From Nageia nagi (Eukaryota > Pinophyta), in assembly GCA_050084985.1 (NCBI GenBank), contig JBITNC010000001.1:37944001-38008000 (forward strand): 64,000 nt of DNA. The letters run 5' to 3'. A program made the translations under genes and the position numbers. Below, piece by piece: positions 12,440 through 23,968 of the stretch (the first letter of the stretch is position 1; every line of letters starts with the position of its first letter). Below the pieces are notes generated by a model. That model was not told the origin of the DNA. It worked only from the letters and a program-made list of their open reading frames with translations, and made no database searches.

Positions 12440-13960
12440 TTTCCATACTATGAGAAGAACCACCCATTCATTAATACTTTTTTAGGGAACTCCTAAGGAT
12501 ATTCAATCAACAATAAGACCTAATCATCCAATAAGACGAGATCGAAGAAGAGGTCCAAGAAGATAATCAAAGAAGAGATGGTCAGAGAAGGTGAGGGATC
12601 TCAAAGTCCTCACTTAATACAAGAGAAAAGAGTCCAAAATTTTTATGAGATAATTAAGGGAATCCAAAGTGGTCAAGAATGTATGAATGAGCTTATGGAT
12701 CAGATGATCCAATTGCAAACACTTTCCTTAGCCAAGTGACCCATAGACAATATGCAGTTAAGATTCCTACACTGGTCAAGGAAGTAATGATGAAGTTTGA
12801 TACATACAATGTCACTATGCATCATTTTCAAAGCCTAAAAATCCCATTTTCCTTCCAAGATAAGAGGCAAATTCATGTATTATTTCTCTAGATGAGACAT
12901 AAGTATTATTCCTTGATTATGTGAGTAGATATGAAATTTTTAGAGAAGGAGTTTTCTTTCTAAGTTTTTTGGAGATCTTGGGAAAAAATATGAATGGGGG
13001 TTGGAAAATATCCCATATTTTATGACAAAAAGGAGATACAAAAAAAATGCAAGTGCCAATTTTCAATGGTGAGGGGAATATGTTAGCTAGAGTATGGCTG
13101 CAAAAGTTGCTAACATATTTCATCCTTATCCCAATGGTGGATGAGGACATCATCTAATTTGATACACTTTACTTAGAGGGGATAACATTTTATTGATGGC
13201 AACATAGGATCATCATTGCAATACCATAGGCATATTCATACCTATGATTATTTTATTCCAAAGGTTTTGGATTGGTTTGAGTAAAAATATGAGAATGAAT
13301 AGTTTAGAGATCTTGCTTCCTTGAAGAAAAAAGACCACAGTGGAGGCTTATATAGGAAATTTCAAAAAATTGATGTTATGGTGATCAAAATTTTATAAAA
13401 TAGGATTAAATTCCTTTTTTAAGAGGGTTTAGTTCATCCCTTAAGAGTATTAGTGAAGGAATTTGCACTACCTTCACTACAAGAAGCTATTCAAAGAGCA
13501 TTACTCTTAGAGCCCTCTACACTTAGATCCACTTCAACACTTACATCTAGATGGTTGTCACATAGATCCAGGATAGGAGAGTCTTTAAAGAATCTTTAAA
13601 TGTAGTAATCATGATGGAAGTCCAATATCCCATCATCAGAGGCTTAGTGCACCCATGCCACCTACTAGGAGACTTGATGAGGCTACACAAAATGAGTTGA
13701 GTTGGAGGAAGAAGCTATGTTTCTCATGCAAGAAACCTTGGGATTTAGGTCATCATTTCTAGGAAAAGGTAATATCCATTACATTAAGTTAATTTATGAT
13801 GAGTATTCTAATTTTGAGTTAAACTCTTCTAAGGATTATGAGGTTAAGGATCCATCCCATAAGCATATGATTAGAGGAAATGGAAAATTGAAAACTTTGA
13901 GTAGTGCACCCCAGTTTCTTACCATCAAGGTTTTCAAAAATTGGAAGGAAAAAACATTAT
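12440..13960 (+). pseudogene. Decayed gypsy gag with zinc knuckle
   Basis: The plus strand reads through stops as a gypsy gag. A segment near 13070-13200 translates as IPMVDEDII-FDTLYLEG, aligning with the usual gag signature around an acidic residue pair and LEGxA. Near 13700-13780 a frame gives KLCFSCKKPWDLGHHF, the CCHC zinc-knuckle pattern of gypsy gag that binds element RNA; the final cysteine is lost. The 88-codon open frame at 13702-13968 overlaps the knuckle in another frame. Confidence 0.65.
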
Positions 13961-14560
13961 GGTATTGATTTATGGTGGTATGACTCTTAATTTAATTTAT
14001 GAGAGCTTTGTGGCAAATACTAAGATCAAGGATGATCCATTTGCAGGTTTTAAAGTGGTAACCAGTAGAGGAGACATTTCACCTTGTACAAATTTGGTGA
14101 AATAGTTCAAGGTGAGCTTGTACAATTATGAGGTGATTGATGACTTCTATTTATTTTCCATATGAGGGATACCCCACATTGTGCTTGGAGCATAATGGTT
14201 CTACAAATTAGGTGATATGACCTCCAACTACCAAATGTTGGAATCAAGTTCAAATCCAATGGGTGTAATGTGATCTTGCATGGGATGAAAGAGAATATGG
14301 TGCAAAACATTTTAGATAAAAGAATGGATAGGATACTTAAGCATTATGATGTTATTTGGAGTTCTAGTATGTTCATGGTGAAAGGTATTTCTATTCCCTC
14401 TTCTAAAAAAAGGTTTTCTTATCATTATAACATAGTGTTATATTTGGATATATGCCTAAGCATTTCCCACCACCTAGGGGATTTGAGTATCTTATTGAGT
14501 TAGAACCTAAAATAATACCCATCATGATCATACCTTATAATAACTCACACATCTACAAGG
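13961..14560 (+). pseudogene. Decayed gypsy aspartic protease region
   Basis: Between the zinc knuckle and the RT, the plus strand gives IDGGMTLNLIYESF, which corresponds to the D-S/T-G active-site region of gypsy proteases (here DGG, so already mutated). Further on comes PHIVLGA-WF, matching the usual 'DVILGMDWL' segment. Several stops are present. The family enzyme cleaves the gag-pol polyprotein; this copy cannot. Confidence 0.6.
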
Positions 14561-15780
14561 AGGAGATTTAAAGAACCATTAAGGAGCTTCTATATATGGG
14601 TCATATATGTCCTGGTTCTAGCCCTTTTACTTCATCACTTATATTGGTTAAAAAGAAGGATGGAACTCAGAGAAAATGCATTGACTATAGGGTTATAAAT
14701 AAGAGAATAATCAAAAATAGGTACCTTATCCCTAGGGTGGATGAACTCATTGATGAGCTTCATGGTGCTATGTATTTCTCCAAAATTGAATTGAGATCAA
14801 GGTACCATTAGGTTAGGGTGAGAGATGAGGATGTGCATAAGACTACCTTTATATGCCACTTTGATTATTTTTAGTTCTTGTTCATGCCATTTGGTCTAAC
14901 TAATGCACCCACCACTTTCCAATCAACCATGAATCAGATTTTTTGAGAGAATTTGATATCTTTTGTATTAGTGTTCTTTAATGAAATTTTGATGTATAGT
15001 AGCACATAAGAGGAGGATCTTGGATATTTGGATGTTTTCTCATGCATATTAAAGGATAATAGTTTTATGCTAAGCAATTCAAATGTGAGTTTGGGTTGAC
15101 CAAGATTTTATACTTGGATCACATAATAATCCATGAGGGAGTGCATGTGGATCCACCAAATATAGTTTCCATTTAGCAATGGTCCATTCCTACCATATTG
15201 ATGCGCTTGAGAGGCTTTGTGGTACATTGCAACTACTATAGAAGTTTCATTAAGGGATTTTTCAAATTAGAAGCCCCATTGATAGATTTGATAAAGGAGG
15301 GAGCATTCATGTGGAGTAAGGAGTTACAAATGGAATTTGAGAAACTCAAGCAAGTAATGTCTTATTTTCCTTTAGTTGCAATTCCTAATTTTTCTTTACC
15401 TTTTACCATTAAGTGTGATGCATCCAAAATTGGGATAGGGTTTTTCTCATGCAAAAAGGGCATCCAATTACATTTGAATGTAGAAAAATCAACCTTATTG
15501 AAAGGACCTTCATCACATATGATAAGGATATGCTTTTCATCATGCATACCTTGTCAAAGTTCAAACAATACCTTATTTATGGTAGATTTGTGGTGAAGAT
15601 AGATCACAACAATTTGAGATACTTATTGGGCTAACATGATCTTAATGATAGACAACATAAATGGGTGAGTAAATTGCAGGCCTATGACTTTAACATTGAG
15701 TATGTCAAGGGAAATAACAATAGTGTTGTTGATCATTATCAAGGACTCTGTAATTTCATTTCTTTTTAGTCATAATAGTT
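14561..15780 (+). pseudogene. Decayed gypsy reverse transcriptase and RNase H
   Basis: An open stretch at 14596-14811 reads SPFTSSLILVKKKDGTQR and CIDYRVINKR, the fingers motif of Ty3/gypsy RT. It is followed by ELHGAMYFSKIELRSRYHQ (SKIDLRSGYHQ in active copies). Near 14880 comes FMPFGLTNAPTTFQ. The active-site segment reads VFFNEI where YxDDI is expected, so the catalytic aspartates are gone. 15198-15640 carries the RNase H start (CDASKIGIGF) and DHNNLRYLL. The last part (about 15660-15720) reads KWVSKLQAYDFNIEYVKG, the end of RNase H. Frameshifts separate the parts. Confidence 0.85.
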
Positions 15781-16010
15781 GATTGGAAGGATAAAATAAT
15801 GGTAGAATATGTGAAGAATGATTTTGCATCAAATATTGTGGATAGACTATTTTTTTATGAAAAATTCAAAGTTAGATATGGGCTAATGTTGGGTAAGGAC
15901 ATGATTTTTGTAGTGCCATAATCAAAGATGGAAGAAAGGTTGATTTTAGTTATGCATGATGCACCTTTAGTGGGGCATTTGTGATTCTACAAAGGTTTTA
16001 ATTTAAAAGC
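15781..16010 (+). pseudogene. Decayed gypsy integrase N-terminal fragment
   Basis: After RNase H the frame reads MEERLILVMHDAPLVGHL, matching the integrase zinc-binding region (usually HDxPxxGHxG). The catalytic core does not follow. Sequence identity to a gypsy element ends near 16010, at AT-rich DNA. Confidence 0.65.
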
Positions 16011-16900
16011 AGCAAAATATCTTTCGCATATAGGTCTTATTTTCATATATGACTTTTTTGGAGGTTATTATATTAGAGGAAATCTACCTTACACCTTTTC
16101 AATTAGGAAAATATCCAAAATATCCCTACAATTTCACATAATATCAAAAATAACCCTACTTTTTTTTGAAATATCAAAAATACCCTTGGAGATAAAAATA
16201 AAAAGAAAAATAGATACATAAATAAATATGGAGTAGGAAAACTTCTATTAAACTACAAAATAACATATTTCATATAATATAATATAATATATATTAACTA
16301 TTAATTAAATATAAATATAATTATTTAAATTACTTAAAATATAAAATTAATTTAAATTAAATCAAATATATACTTTTTAAATTAACTTAATATAAAATAA
16401 AAATAAAAATTAAATTAGATAAAAATATAAAAATTAAATAAATATATAAAACAAAAAATAAATAAAATATATACTATTTAAGTGAAATGGTAGTTTCAAC
16501 TTAATGGTGTAATATATGTGATATTTACAATATAATATTAACTACCCTTATATGCATAAAATAAATACAACAATTAAAGATGTTTATAAAGAAGCAATTT
16601 AAGGTATGGTAAACTTATAATATCATAGTTATTGTGCCCTCAATCCAATACTTATATATTGATAATTACAATTTGAGATTATATTGAAAGCATAAGTTAT
16701 AAAGTACCTTACAAGTTGAATAAAACTTTCTAAAAGCTTTAGATAAATTGTAAGGATACTCATATAAAATATTTGTCAGAAGGTATAAAGAAGCATCCCC
16801 TATAATTTGTTAAAAATATTATCATTATCATAGAGGTAAACCATCACATTATATTCAAATGTCTTCATGAGTCTAGTTCACTTTCACAAAATATATACTT
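16011..16900. other. AT-rich spacer, no gene seen
   Basis: Extremely AT-rich (long runs of TATAA and AAATAAA) with no readable domain on either strand. It separates the truncated gypsy element from the minus-strand element. Confidence 0.6.
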
Positions 16901-18459
16901 GAATACAATCTAAACTCCATTCAAATTATGTAACATAGGTATATATTGGATGGCTTTACCAACCAAAATCCTAGGTATTGCAAATTTGTGGTGTCTGGTC
17001 ATGAACACAATGGCTACTCAGTGATTGGCTTTCTTGTATAAATATATGAACATGGATTTAGAGATCTAAATTTTCTCTTTGATATTTTGTATTTGAGCCC
17101 TAAGCCTCAAAATTTCTTTATTTTTTGCTTTAAGGGAATTTTCATAATCTTTTGTAGACATATAAACTATGTTTCCCATTAGTCCTATATAATATTTGGT
17201 GGGCATAGTTTGAGTTAACTTAATTAGGTCAATATTAGGGTCTCTTTAAAGGGTTGAGGGCTCGACTAGAGTTGTAAAGGTTGAATATAGCTCTCCTAAA
17301 GTTTATTGCATACTAGCAATTCTTCTAATTTTAGTAAGAGGTGGGAAGGAGGAGATTACCACTTTTTGAACTTTTAAGCTCTGAAGTGATCAGCTCAAGG
17401 ATCTAGGAATGTATCACTAATTAGGAAGATCAATCCCCTTATTTAGTTTTTATGTTTTGGTAGGTGATGAATCTAATATTCTAGGAACAAAATATCTAAT
17501 TACATTTATCATTCCTCTATCTTGGATGATCTTTTTGTTAATTTCTTTTGTAATAGTTACTTCTTCTCCTTTGATGGTTATACTAGTGGGAACTATATTT
17601 GGTTTTCTCCACACTACTTGAAGTTACTTTGGTTCCCAATTTCATGCTACTACCAAGGCATGACAAGATTCTTCTACAGCTACCTCTATTTATGGTCCAA
17701 ATTGCATTTGAATGTCTTCTAATCCTTCCTTATCCACCTTATAAAATGGATCTCTAAATTTTGTTGGAAAGTAAAAATTGTAAAATAGGCACTACTTTGT
17801 CTATTGATTCATTTTCTCAAACTAACAAGCTCTTATGTATATACCCAGGCTCTTTTATACCAGAGTATTCTCTTTAGTACACTGGAAATGTATTCCATAT
17901 TTCAAAAAGGTTCCCATCCCTTTTGATAGTTTCTATTAAAGCATCTTCGAAGGGATCCTCTACATTATTGATAGTTGAAGAAAGATAATAATTTTGGCAT
18001 GTTCTCTAAATTCACTTATAGGGTAATAAGGTCTCCATCTTGTTAATAATATGGTTATCTTTTTATGGAGAATGATGAAATCCCTTTAAAGAAGCAAAAA
18101 GTGTATATGGGTTAGAAAGCCTTTTTTGAAGTAAAAAAATGATATTTTCCTTCTTGAATTAAAGGTAACCTCTCTTTTATTCATTTTAAGAATCCCCATT
18201 ATTATCTATTATAAATTTATCATCAAATTGCCCTAATAAAAAGTGAATCTGAATGGAGTATTACAAAAATAGCAGTTGCTTCTTTGAAATTATCCCCATG
18301 GCATGGATCCATAGTCTTCCAAAAAAAATGTTATAAGGAAACTTCTTATTCATCGCATAGACTTTAATTTCAATTATCTTGGATCCCACTTTGATTGAAA
18401 GATGAATGTATCCTATGCATTGTTTCTCAATATTATCAAATCCATTTATTCAAATATTT
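16900..18459 (-). pseudogene. C-terminal half of protease plus decayed unknown tail
   Basis: Read on the minus strand from 18459, the segment gives a frame with GYIHLSIKVGSKIIEIKVYA followed by PYNIFFGRLWIHAMG, the classic end of the Tat/Athila-type protease region (YNxxLGRPWIHxM). The downstream frame, broken by stops, runs about 1.3 kb without RT motifs and includes a heptad-like segment (LKAKNKEILRLRAQIQNIKE, about 17140-17080) that predicts a coiled coil. I do not recognise the product of that tail. Confidence 0.6.
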
Positions 18460-18464
18460 GATTT

Positions 18465-19092
18465 TTTGGATGCCTTAAAATGAATTCTTATTCATTAAAT
18501 AATTCATTTTTATAGCATCAAGATGTATTTATTGTAAAAATGGGTTAAAATACACCCAAGGTAATGTAATTAATGTAAAAGGACTACTAAACAATGTAAG
18601 TGAGGTCAAATATCTATAAAGGCTTCACAAACTATGTAATATATCATGATACCAAGGAAAGGAGAACATCAAGATGTTTTTATAAAAGAATATCAAAGGT
18701 AAATGATATATTATCAACAAATCATCATCAATCGAATGGGAGAATATATGCATATCATATATTCGAACAATAATGATATTTTGTTACACCACCTATCTGA
18801 GGATCTGTTATCTACCTTCCATCATTTTTTGCATACTTTAATTTTGGCATTCGATCTTATTTATTTTAATATATCAATGAAGTGCAAATATTATGATGTT
18901 GATGTTAGTGTTCTTGATCTCGAACAAGTGGTGATTGCACAAAGGTGTTGTTTATAATTCATTTGTTCAGATCTGATGAAGGTAGATATTTATTAGTAGC
19001 ATAAACTTGTATGTTTATGATATATACTTCAATATTACATTTGTAAATAATGGTGATTTGTTTCTTGCATTACGTATTATTTTTCATCTACA
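18465..19092 (+). repeat. 5' LTR of nested element
   Basis: 628 bp, aligned end to end with 23336-23963; the shared parts include AAAATGAATTCTTATT, GCATTCGATCTT-like and GCATTACGTATTATTTTTCA-like segments. It ends CTACA, five bases before the primer-binding site. The start (TTTGG) has lost the canonical TG. Confidence 0.85.
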
Positions 19093-19096
19093 TTTT

Positions 19097-19115
19097 TGGT
19101 GAACTTGTTATTTCG
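19097..19115 (+). other. Primer-binding site of nested element
   Basis: TGGTGAACTTGTTATTTCG begins four bases after the LTR end. The first eight bases equal those of the primer site in the young element (56572 downward) and are close to the site near 25755. Confidence 0.6.
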
Positions 19116-19439
19116 GATGATCTTTTCCCTCTTGGTTGAGATCTTGCAAATTTTTGTAATGGATCCAACTGCATCAATATCATGCTTTACTTGTCTCAAC
19201 TCATCCCCTAGCCACAAGCTTATACCAAGCACGCCTTGTCTCAACTCATTGTGAAAATGGTATAACTTCCTCAATATATAGTATAATTTATCCAAGCACG
19301 CCTTGTCTCAACTCATCCCCTAGCCACAAGCTTATACCAATAATAATTAATTAGTTTTTAATGTTTCCTTTGCTGTAAGAATATCAAAACTTGAGAATGA
19401 ACAAATATCTCAAAGAAAGCATGAAGATTATGATCGTAT

Positions 19440-20460
19440 CTTTACCACACCCTTATCGGTAGATATCCATAATTATCCCCTACTATTAGACCTCAAGGCC
19501 CCCAAGTTTGAGATGTTTAGTGGTGAACAAAACCCAAAATAACATCTTATCAACTTTTAATGTAGAAATTAGGATCTGAGAAGAAATTTATGATGAAATT
19601 CTTCCCAATGAATTTGAAAGGTGACACCATCCAATGGCTCTATAATTTTCTTGAGGGATATATAGACTCACTCAAGTCATTAGTAAAGGTATTTATGAAT
19701 CAGTATAAGCATAATATTAAAGAGCAGAGTACAGTTATAGAATTATGTGCCTTATGCCAAGGAAGAAATGAAACCCTAAAGAAGTATATTTCGAGATTCA
19801 AAAAGGTATGGAAATCCATTTGTAGTAATTTATATAAAAAATAAATATATGGTATTTCTATTAATTTCATTCTTCCAATTATTAATCAACATGCTCTTGA
19901 TTATACTGAGTTGGATTTTTGGAATTATGACTAAAAGAGTTCTATCAAAAGAAAAAGTATTGATTGAACTTGATTCATTCAAGTATACAAATACCATATA
20001 CAACAAATATAAAATAAAATCATATGTAAAAATGGTTGAAAAACCTATTCTTACTAGATCTGCTACAATAAAGAATCATACATTCACTTTTCTTATTCAA
20101 CCAAGGCTTCTTCTACAAGATCTGATTTAAAAATGTTTGTTGAGCAATTAGAAAGAAAAGAAAAAGATGGCAATGTGTTCATGGGTAATTTAGATTCTTA
20201 CAATGTCTATCATCAAAGATGAGGGCACTTTATAAACTATTACAAAGCCCTTAAGGCCTCTATATTAAATCATATTACATAAGGGAAGTATGAAGTTAAG
20301 GAGAATGCTTCATATTTAGATCAAACAGTGAATATAATATCAGTGAATGAGGATATTTGCACCAACCTTAGGAGGGGCCATCAAAAGTACATCCCAAAAC
20401 CAATTATTACTAAACAAGTAAGTCTCCCACCTGATCCAAATCTTATAGCATGATAGAATA
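19440..20460 (+). pseudogene. Decayed gag of nested element
   Basis: The open segment 19590-19844 reads FPMNLKGDTIQWLYNF, then FMNQYKHNIKEQSTVIELCA and LKKYISRFKKVWKSI. These align with the gag of the young element (FPQSLEGDAREWFYGL, LEQYKHNIKKEVMLSDLCA, LDKFVVRFKKTWQQV). About 20210-20290 gives HQR-GHFINYYKALKASI, a degraded CxxH/GHxxxxC zinc knuckle. A single stop at 19842 ends the best stretch; later parts need frameshifts. Confidence 0.8.
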
Positions 20461-20659
20461 ATTTCAAAATACCCCTACTTAAGATTAGCTTGTACAATCT
20501 TATTAGCACATCTTAAAAATATAGGCAAGTCTTATATGTGTTGTTTAAAAAAAATCACCTACAAACATTTATGCCACATTATTTTTTGAAAAAAATTAAT
20601 CCATAAAAGATTGTGATACAATTTCCTTTTCCAAATCTGAAAGGAACTTACTTTTGAAT

Positions 20660-21000
20660 GTTTAGAACTTTATGTCACACCTATGATACATGGATGGTAA
20701 ATAAAAAGAGCAATGATAGATCCTAGTTTAGTTGTTAATGTTTATTCCTAAAAGTTCTTACAACAACTCCAAGATAATGATGTTACCATCCCTCCCTTAG
20801 AAGAGTGAACTTTCTACATAAGAGCTTATAATAGTTCATCCAAAAAACCACTTGGCTTGGTCACCCTTCAAGTCACACTAAGCATTAGAACTATCTAAAT
20901 AAATTTTCATGTCATGAGTGGTAAACTTTCATACAATCTACTTCTATGGAGACCTTGGTTACATGATATGGATGCAATACCCTCATAAGGGATACATAAC
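20660..21000 (+). pseudogene. Decayed protease of nested element
   Basis: The plus strand reads through stops to give KPLGLVTLQVTLSI and then a frame equivalent to YNLLLWRPWLHDMDAIPS, the protease-end signature of this gypsy group (RPWIHxM). The aspartate active site is not recognisable. Confidence 0.65.
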
Positions 21001-21008
21001 CATATGCA

Positions 21009-21347
21009 TTGTGTAATTTAGCAAACTTGGATATTGAAGGATTGGATTTGACTTGTCTTAAGTTTCAAATTATTCCAAAGGAAGTTGACTCATCTTTGAT
21101 AAAGGAAAAAAAAGAGATACAGATTGTAGATGTAGGTATGGAAACATACAAAATTAAGAATCTTGATCCATTAGCTTCTATGAAAGATTTAGGTCATCTA
21201 AAAATAGTGAAAAATGCAGAGCGCCCATGTCATGCTAAGGGATTCATAAAGTGTCCATGGCATGAATCCAAAGGGCACTTGAGTGGTTCTTATTTTATGA
21301 ACTCTTTGTCTATGAATCCAATTCACTCAACAAATGATATAATATGA
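21009..21347 (+). pseudogene. Open fragment between protease and integrase of nested element
   Basis: A 112-codon open frame just downstream of the protease remnant. It contains QIVDVGMETYKIKNLDPLAS and no RT motif. In related elements the RT would start here, so this is probably linker sequence left by the internal deletion. The product is not recognised. Confidence 0.4.
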
Positions 21348-21879
21348 TAGAATATGGGTTATTTCTTTGCATCTCCTTTTGTGCATAAGTGCATAACTCA
21401 AAATTGCAAATATAAAGGGGGAGGATTAAGAAAATTAGAACATAATATGCCTTCTTTTCCTACTAATTTAGGGGCTTAGAAAGATAAGAAGGGGTTGGGT
21501 AGTGATCAAAATACTAAGAAGACTTCAAGACCCATTAAGTTTGTTTCAAAATGCACTATGATTGAACTTTGTGATAATATTAATGAGGATTTATGGATTG
21601 ATGATTATATAACTCTTGATTTTGATTATTTTGTTACTAATGATGACATATTATAATATATGGGATCATATTCAGAATTACCCAACTCAAATGATAAGAG
21701 AAATTCAAATTATGTTCTTAATCAATATGGATATTTTGGATAGGAGGTAAACTTTAATGAAGTATTTCAAGTACAATAAGTTAATGAACAAAACATTTAT
21801 GATCATGAGTTCCTCAATTTATAGGAGTTACCTTCATTACTACAAAAGAAATATGAGTTGATATTTTTTGTTGAAGAGT

Positions 21880-22360
21880 TGATTTATGTTAATATTGGCA
21901 CAAGTAACCAAGTAAGGTTGATAAAAACTAATGCGACTCCATTTTCACTAGTTTATAGTGATGAGGTTGTGGTTCCACTAGAACTAGAGATTCTATATTT
22001 TAGGATCTCGTTATAGGGAGGTATATCATATGAAGAAGCTAGAAAAGCAAGGTTGCAACAATTAGAATCTCTTGATGAAAAAAGAATTCAAGCTATTGAA
22101 CATCAAAAATTATATCATGCAATACTAAAGAGGACATTTAGCAAAAATATCAAGTCAAAAACATTCAAGTACGAGACTTGTTACTCAAAGAAAATATCAA
22201 CAAAATAGTCACAAATGATGAAGTGAAAGAAACATTTGAGTTGAACTAGCTAGGACCATTTTTTATTTTGGATGCTATAGGATCATGTGCATACAAGTTG
22301 TCTTCCATGGATAGAAAAGAAGAACTAAAAACCTTCAATGCCATGCACCTAAAATGATTC
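21880..22360 (+). pseudogene. Integrase C-terminal remnant of nested element
   Basis: The plus strand reads TNATPFSLVYSDEVVVPLELE, then YEEARKARLQQLESLDEKR, then a frame with GPFFILDAIGSCAYKLSSMD. This matches the C-terminal part of Tat/Athila-type integrases (GxTPFxLVYGxEAVxPxE, followed by the GPY/F-type module). The catalytic D,D-35-E core is absent upstream, so the pol centre was deleted. Confidence 0.8.
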
Positions 22361-22499
22361 TATGCATAAAGCATAAGCCTCATGCCTCAAATCATCACAA
22401 TGCATCAAAATGAGGTGTGTGTATATTTTATTTTTATTTTTATTTTTTACTTTTATTAAGGCATAAATGATGTATTTCCTTCTCGCACATCATCGATGT

Positions 22500-22885
22500 C
22501 ATAAAATTTCCAAAAACTAAAATGACCATAATATGTTCGAATCATAAACATAAAATGTGTGATTATCGATAGCCAACTATATAGATATTGAGAGTTCACT
22601 AACTTAAAAGGAAACTGGTGATACATTCATTAGTACGGATGTTAACATTAGCTCATACCCAATGGACAATGCATATTATTTTGTATCCATAAATGGTTAT
22701 GCTTATATCCATAAAAGATAATATCTTCATATCATAGACATAAAATGTATGATCACTGATGGCCAATCATACGGCTAAATGATAGTTCACTCACTTAAAA
22801 GAAATTGGTGATACAACCGTTAGTGAGAATGTTGAAATTGGCTCATACCCAATTGATGATGAATCTCACTGTGTATCCAAAATAT
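22500..22885. repeat. Two-copy imperfect tandem repeat of about 200 bp
   Basis: Both copies share ATAAACATAAAATGT-like, AGTTCACT-ACTTAAAAG and TTGGCTCATACCCAAT-like segments in the same order (about 22545-22670 and 22735-22860). They lie in the 3' untranslated part of the nested element, upstream of its 3' LTR. Confidence 0.75.
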
Positions 22886-23335
22886 GTTGCATGATGGTTT
22901 TGACTCATTTTTTATTACAAGGTATTTTCTTATTTTTTTTCTACAGGTCAAAAATAAAATCAGAAATCAAAGCATCCACATCATTAGCAGTATTGTCTAC
23001 ACATCGCCAACATCACTCATTGAAGAATCTTAAAGGTTGAAATCAATTCTAGCACTTTTGTACCAAGACATGGACACTGAAACGTAAGAATCCCTAGAAT
23101 CAAAGATAAAAGTGCAGTTAGTTTCATGCTTGAGTACTTGCAAGGGGTATAAAGGTATATTTGTTCATGTTTTATCTTAGCTACACCAACAATAGAGCTT
23201 TCTTGAGGCAACCAAGTTAAAAGGGGGAAGTGAAGGGCCTGCATCAAAAATAAAAGTTCAAAGTTCTCAAAAACTTTCTTCTTCTTTGGATATGTAACTT
23301 CAAGTATTTCATTACACCTCCAAAGAGGGGGAAAA

Positions 23336-23963
23336 TGTATATGCTTAAAAATGAATTCTTATTTATTAAATAATTTATTTTTATAGCATTGAGAGATATT
23401 TATTGTAAAAAAGGGTTAAAATATACCCAAGACAATGTAATCAATGTAAAAGGATCACTAAAAAATGTAAGTAGGATCAAATATCTATAAAGGCATCACA
23501 AACTATGTAGTGTGTGATGATACCAAGGAAAGGAGAAGATCAACACATTGCTATAAAATAATATCAAAGGAAATAATTTATCATCAGTAGATCATCATCA
23601 ACCAGATAAAAGAATACATGCATATCATATATCCAAATAACAATTATATTTTTTAATACCACCTATCTAAGGATTTGTTATCTACCTTCCATCATGTTTC
23701 GTATACTTTAATTTTTGCATTCAATCTTGCTTATTTTAAGATGCTAATGGCTTGCAAACCTTACAATGTTAACATCATTATTCTTGATCCTAAACGAGTG
23801 GTGATTGCATGAAGGTGTTGTTCATGGTTTGTTTATTCAGATTTGATGAAGGTACATATTTATTATTGGCATTAACTATTATATTTTTGATAAATACTTC
23901 AGTATTACATTTATAAAGGAGTAATGCTTTATTTATTGCATTGCATATTATTTTTCATCTATA
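23336..23963 (+). repeat. 3' LTR of nested element
   Basis: Begins TGTATATGCTTAAAAATG immediately after the polypurine tract and ends ATCTATA before the GATTT duplication. Same length as the 5' LTR. Confidence 0.85.
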
Positions 23964-23968
23964 GATTT

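Larger units (their letters stand above)
11606..16010 (+). mobile_element. Decayed Ty3/gypsy retrotransposon, plus strand
   Basis: The 5' LTR ends CATTTCA at 12418, two bases before TGCTATCAGAG, a tRNA-Met-type primer site. Then come gag (about 12450-13960), protease, RT, RNase H and the start of integrase in canonical Ty3/gypsy order, ending abruptly near 16010 against AT-rich DNA. No 3' LTR is seen. The start of the 5' LTR is not defined; I place it somewhere after 11606. The coding parts hold many stops, so the copy is dead. Confidence 0.75.
18465..23963 (+). mobile_element. Nested LTR retrotransposon lacking RT, with target-site duplication
   Basis: Two 628-bp LTRs (18465-19092 and 23336-23963) flank a 4.2-kb interior. 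The 5-bp duplication GATTT lies at 18460-18464 and 23964-23968. A primer-binding site (TGGTGAACTTG) starts at 19097, and a polypurine tract (AAAGAGGGGGAAAA) ends just before 23336. The interior keeps gag, a protease remnant and the integrase C-terminus, but RT, RNase H and the integrase core are missing. It sits inside the protease of the surrounding minus-strand element. The LTRs have diverged visibly, so the insertion is old. Confidence 0.85.
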
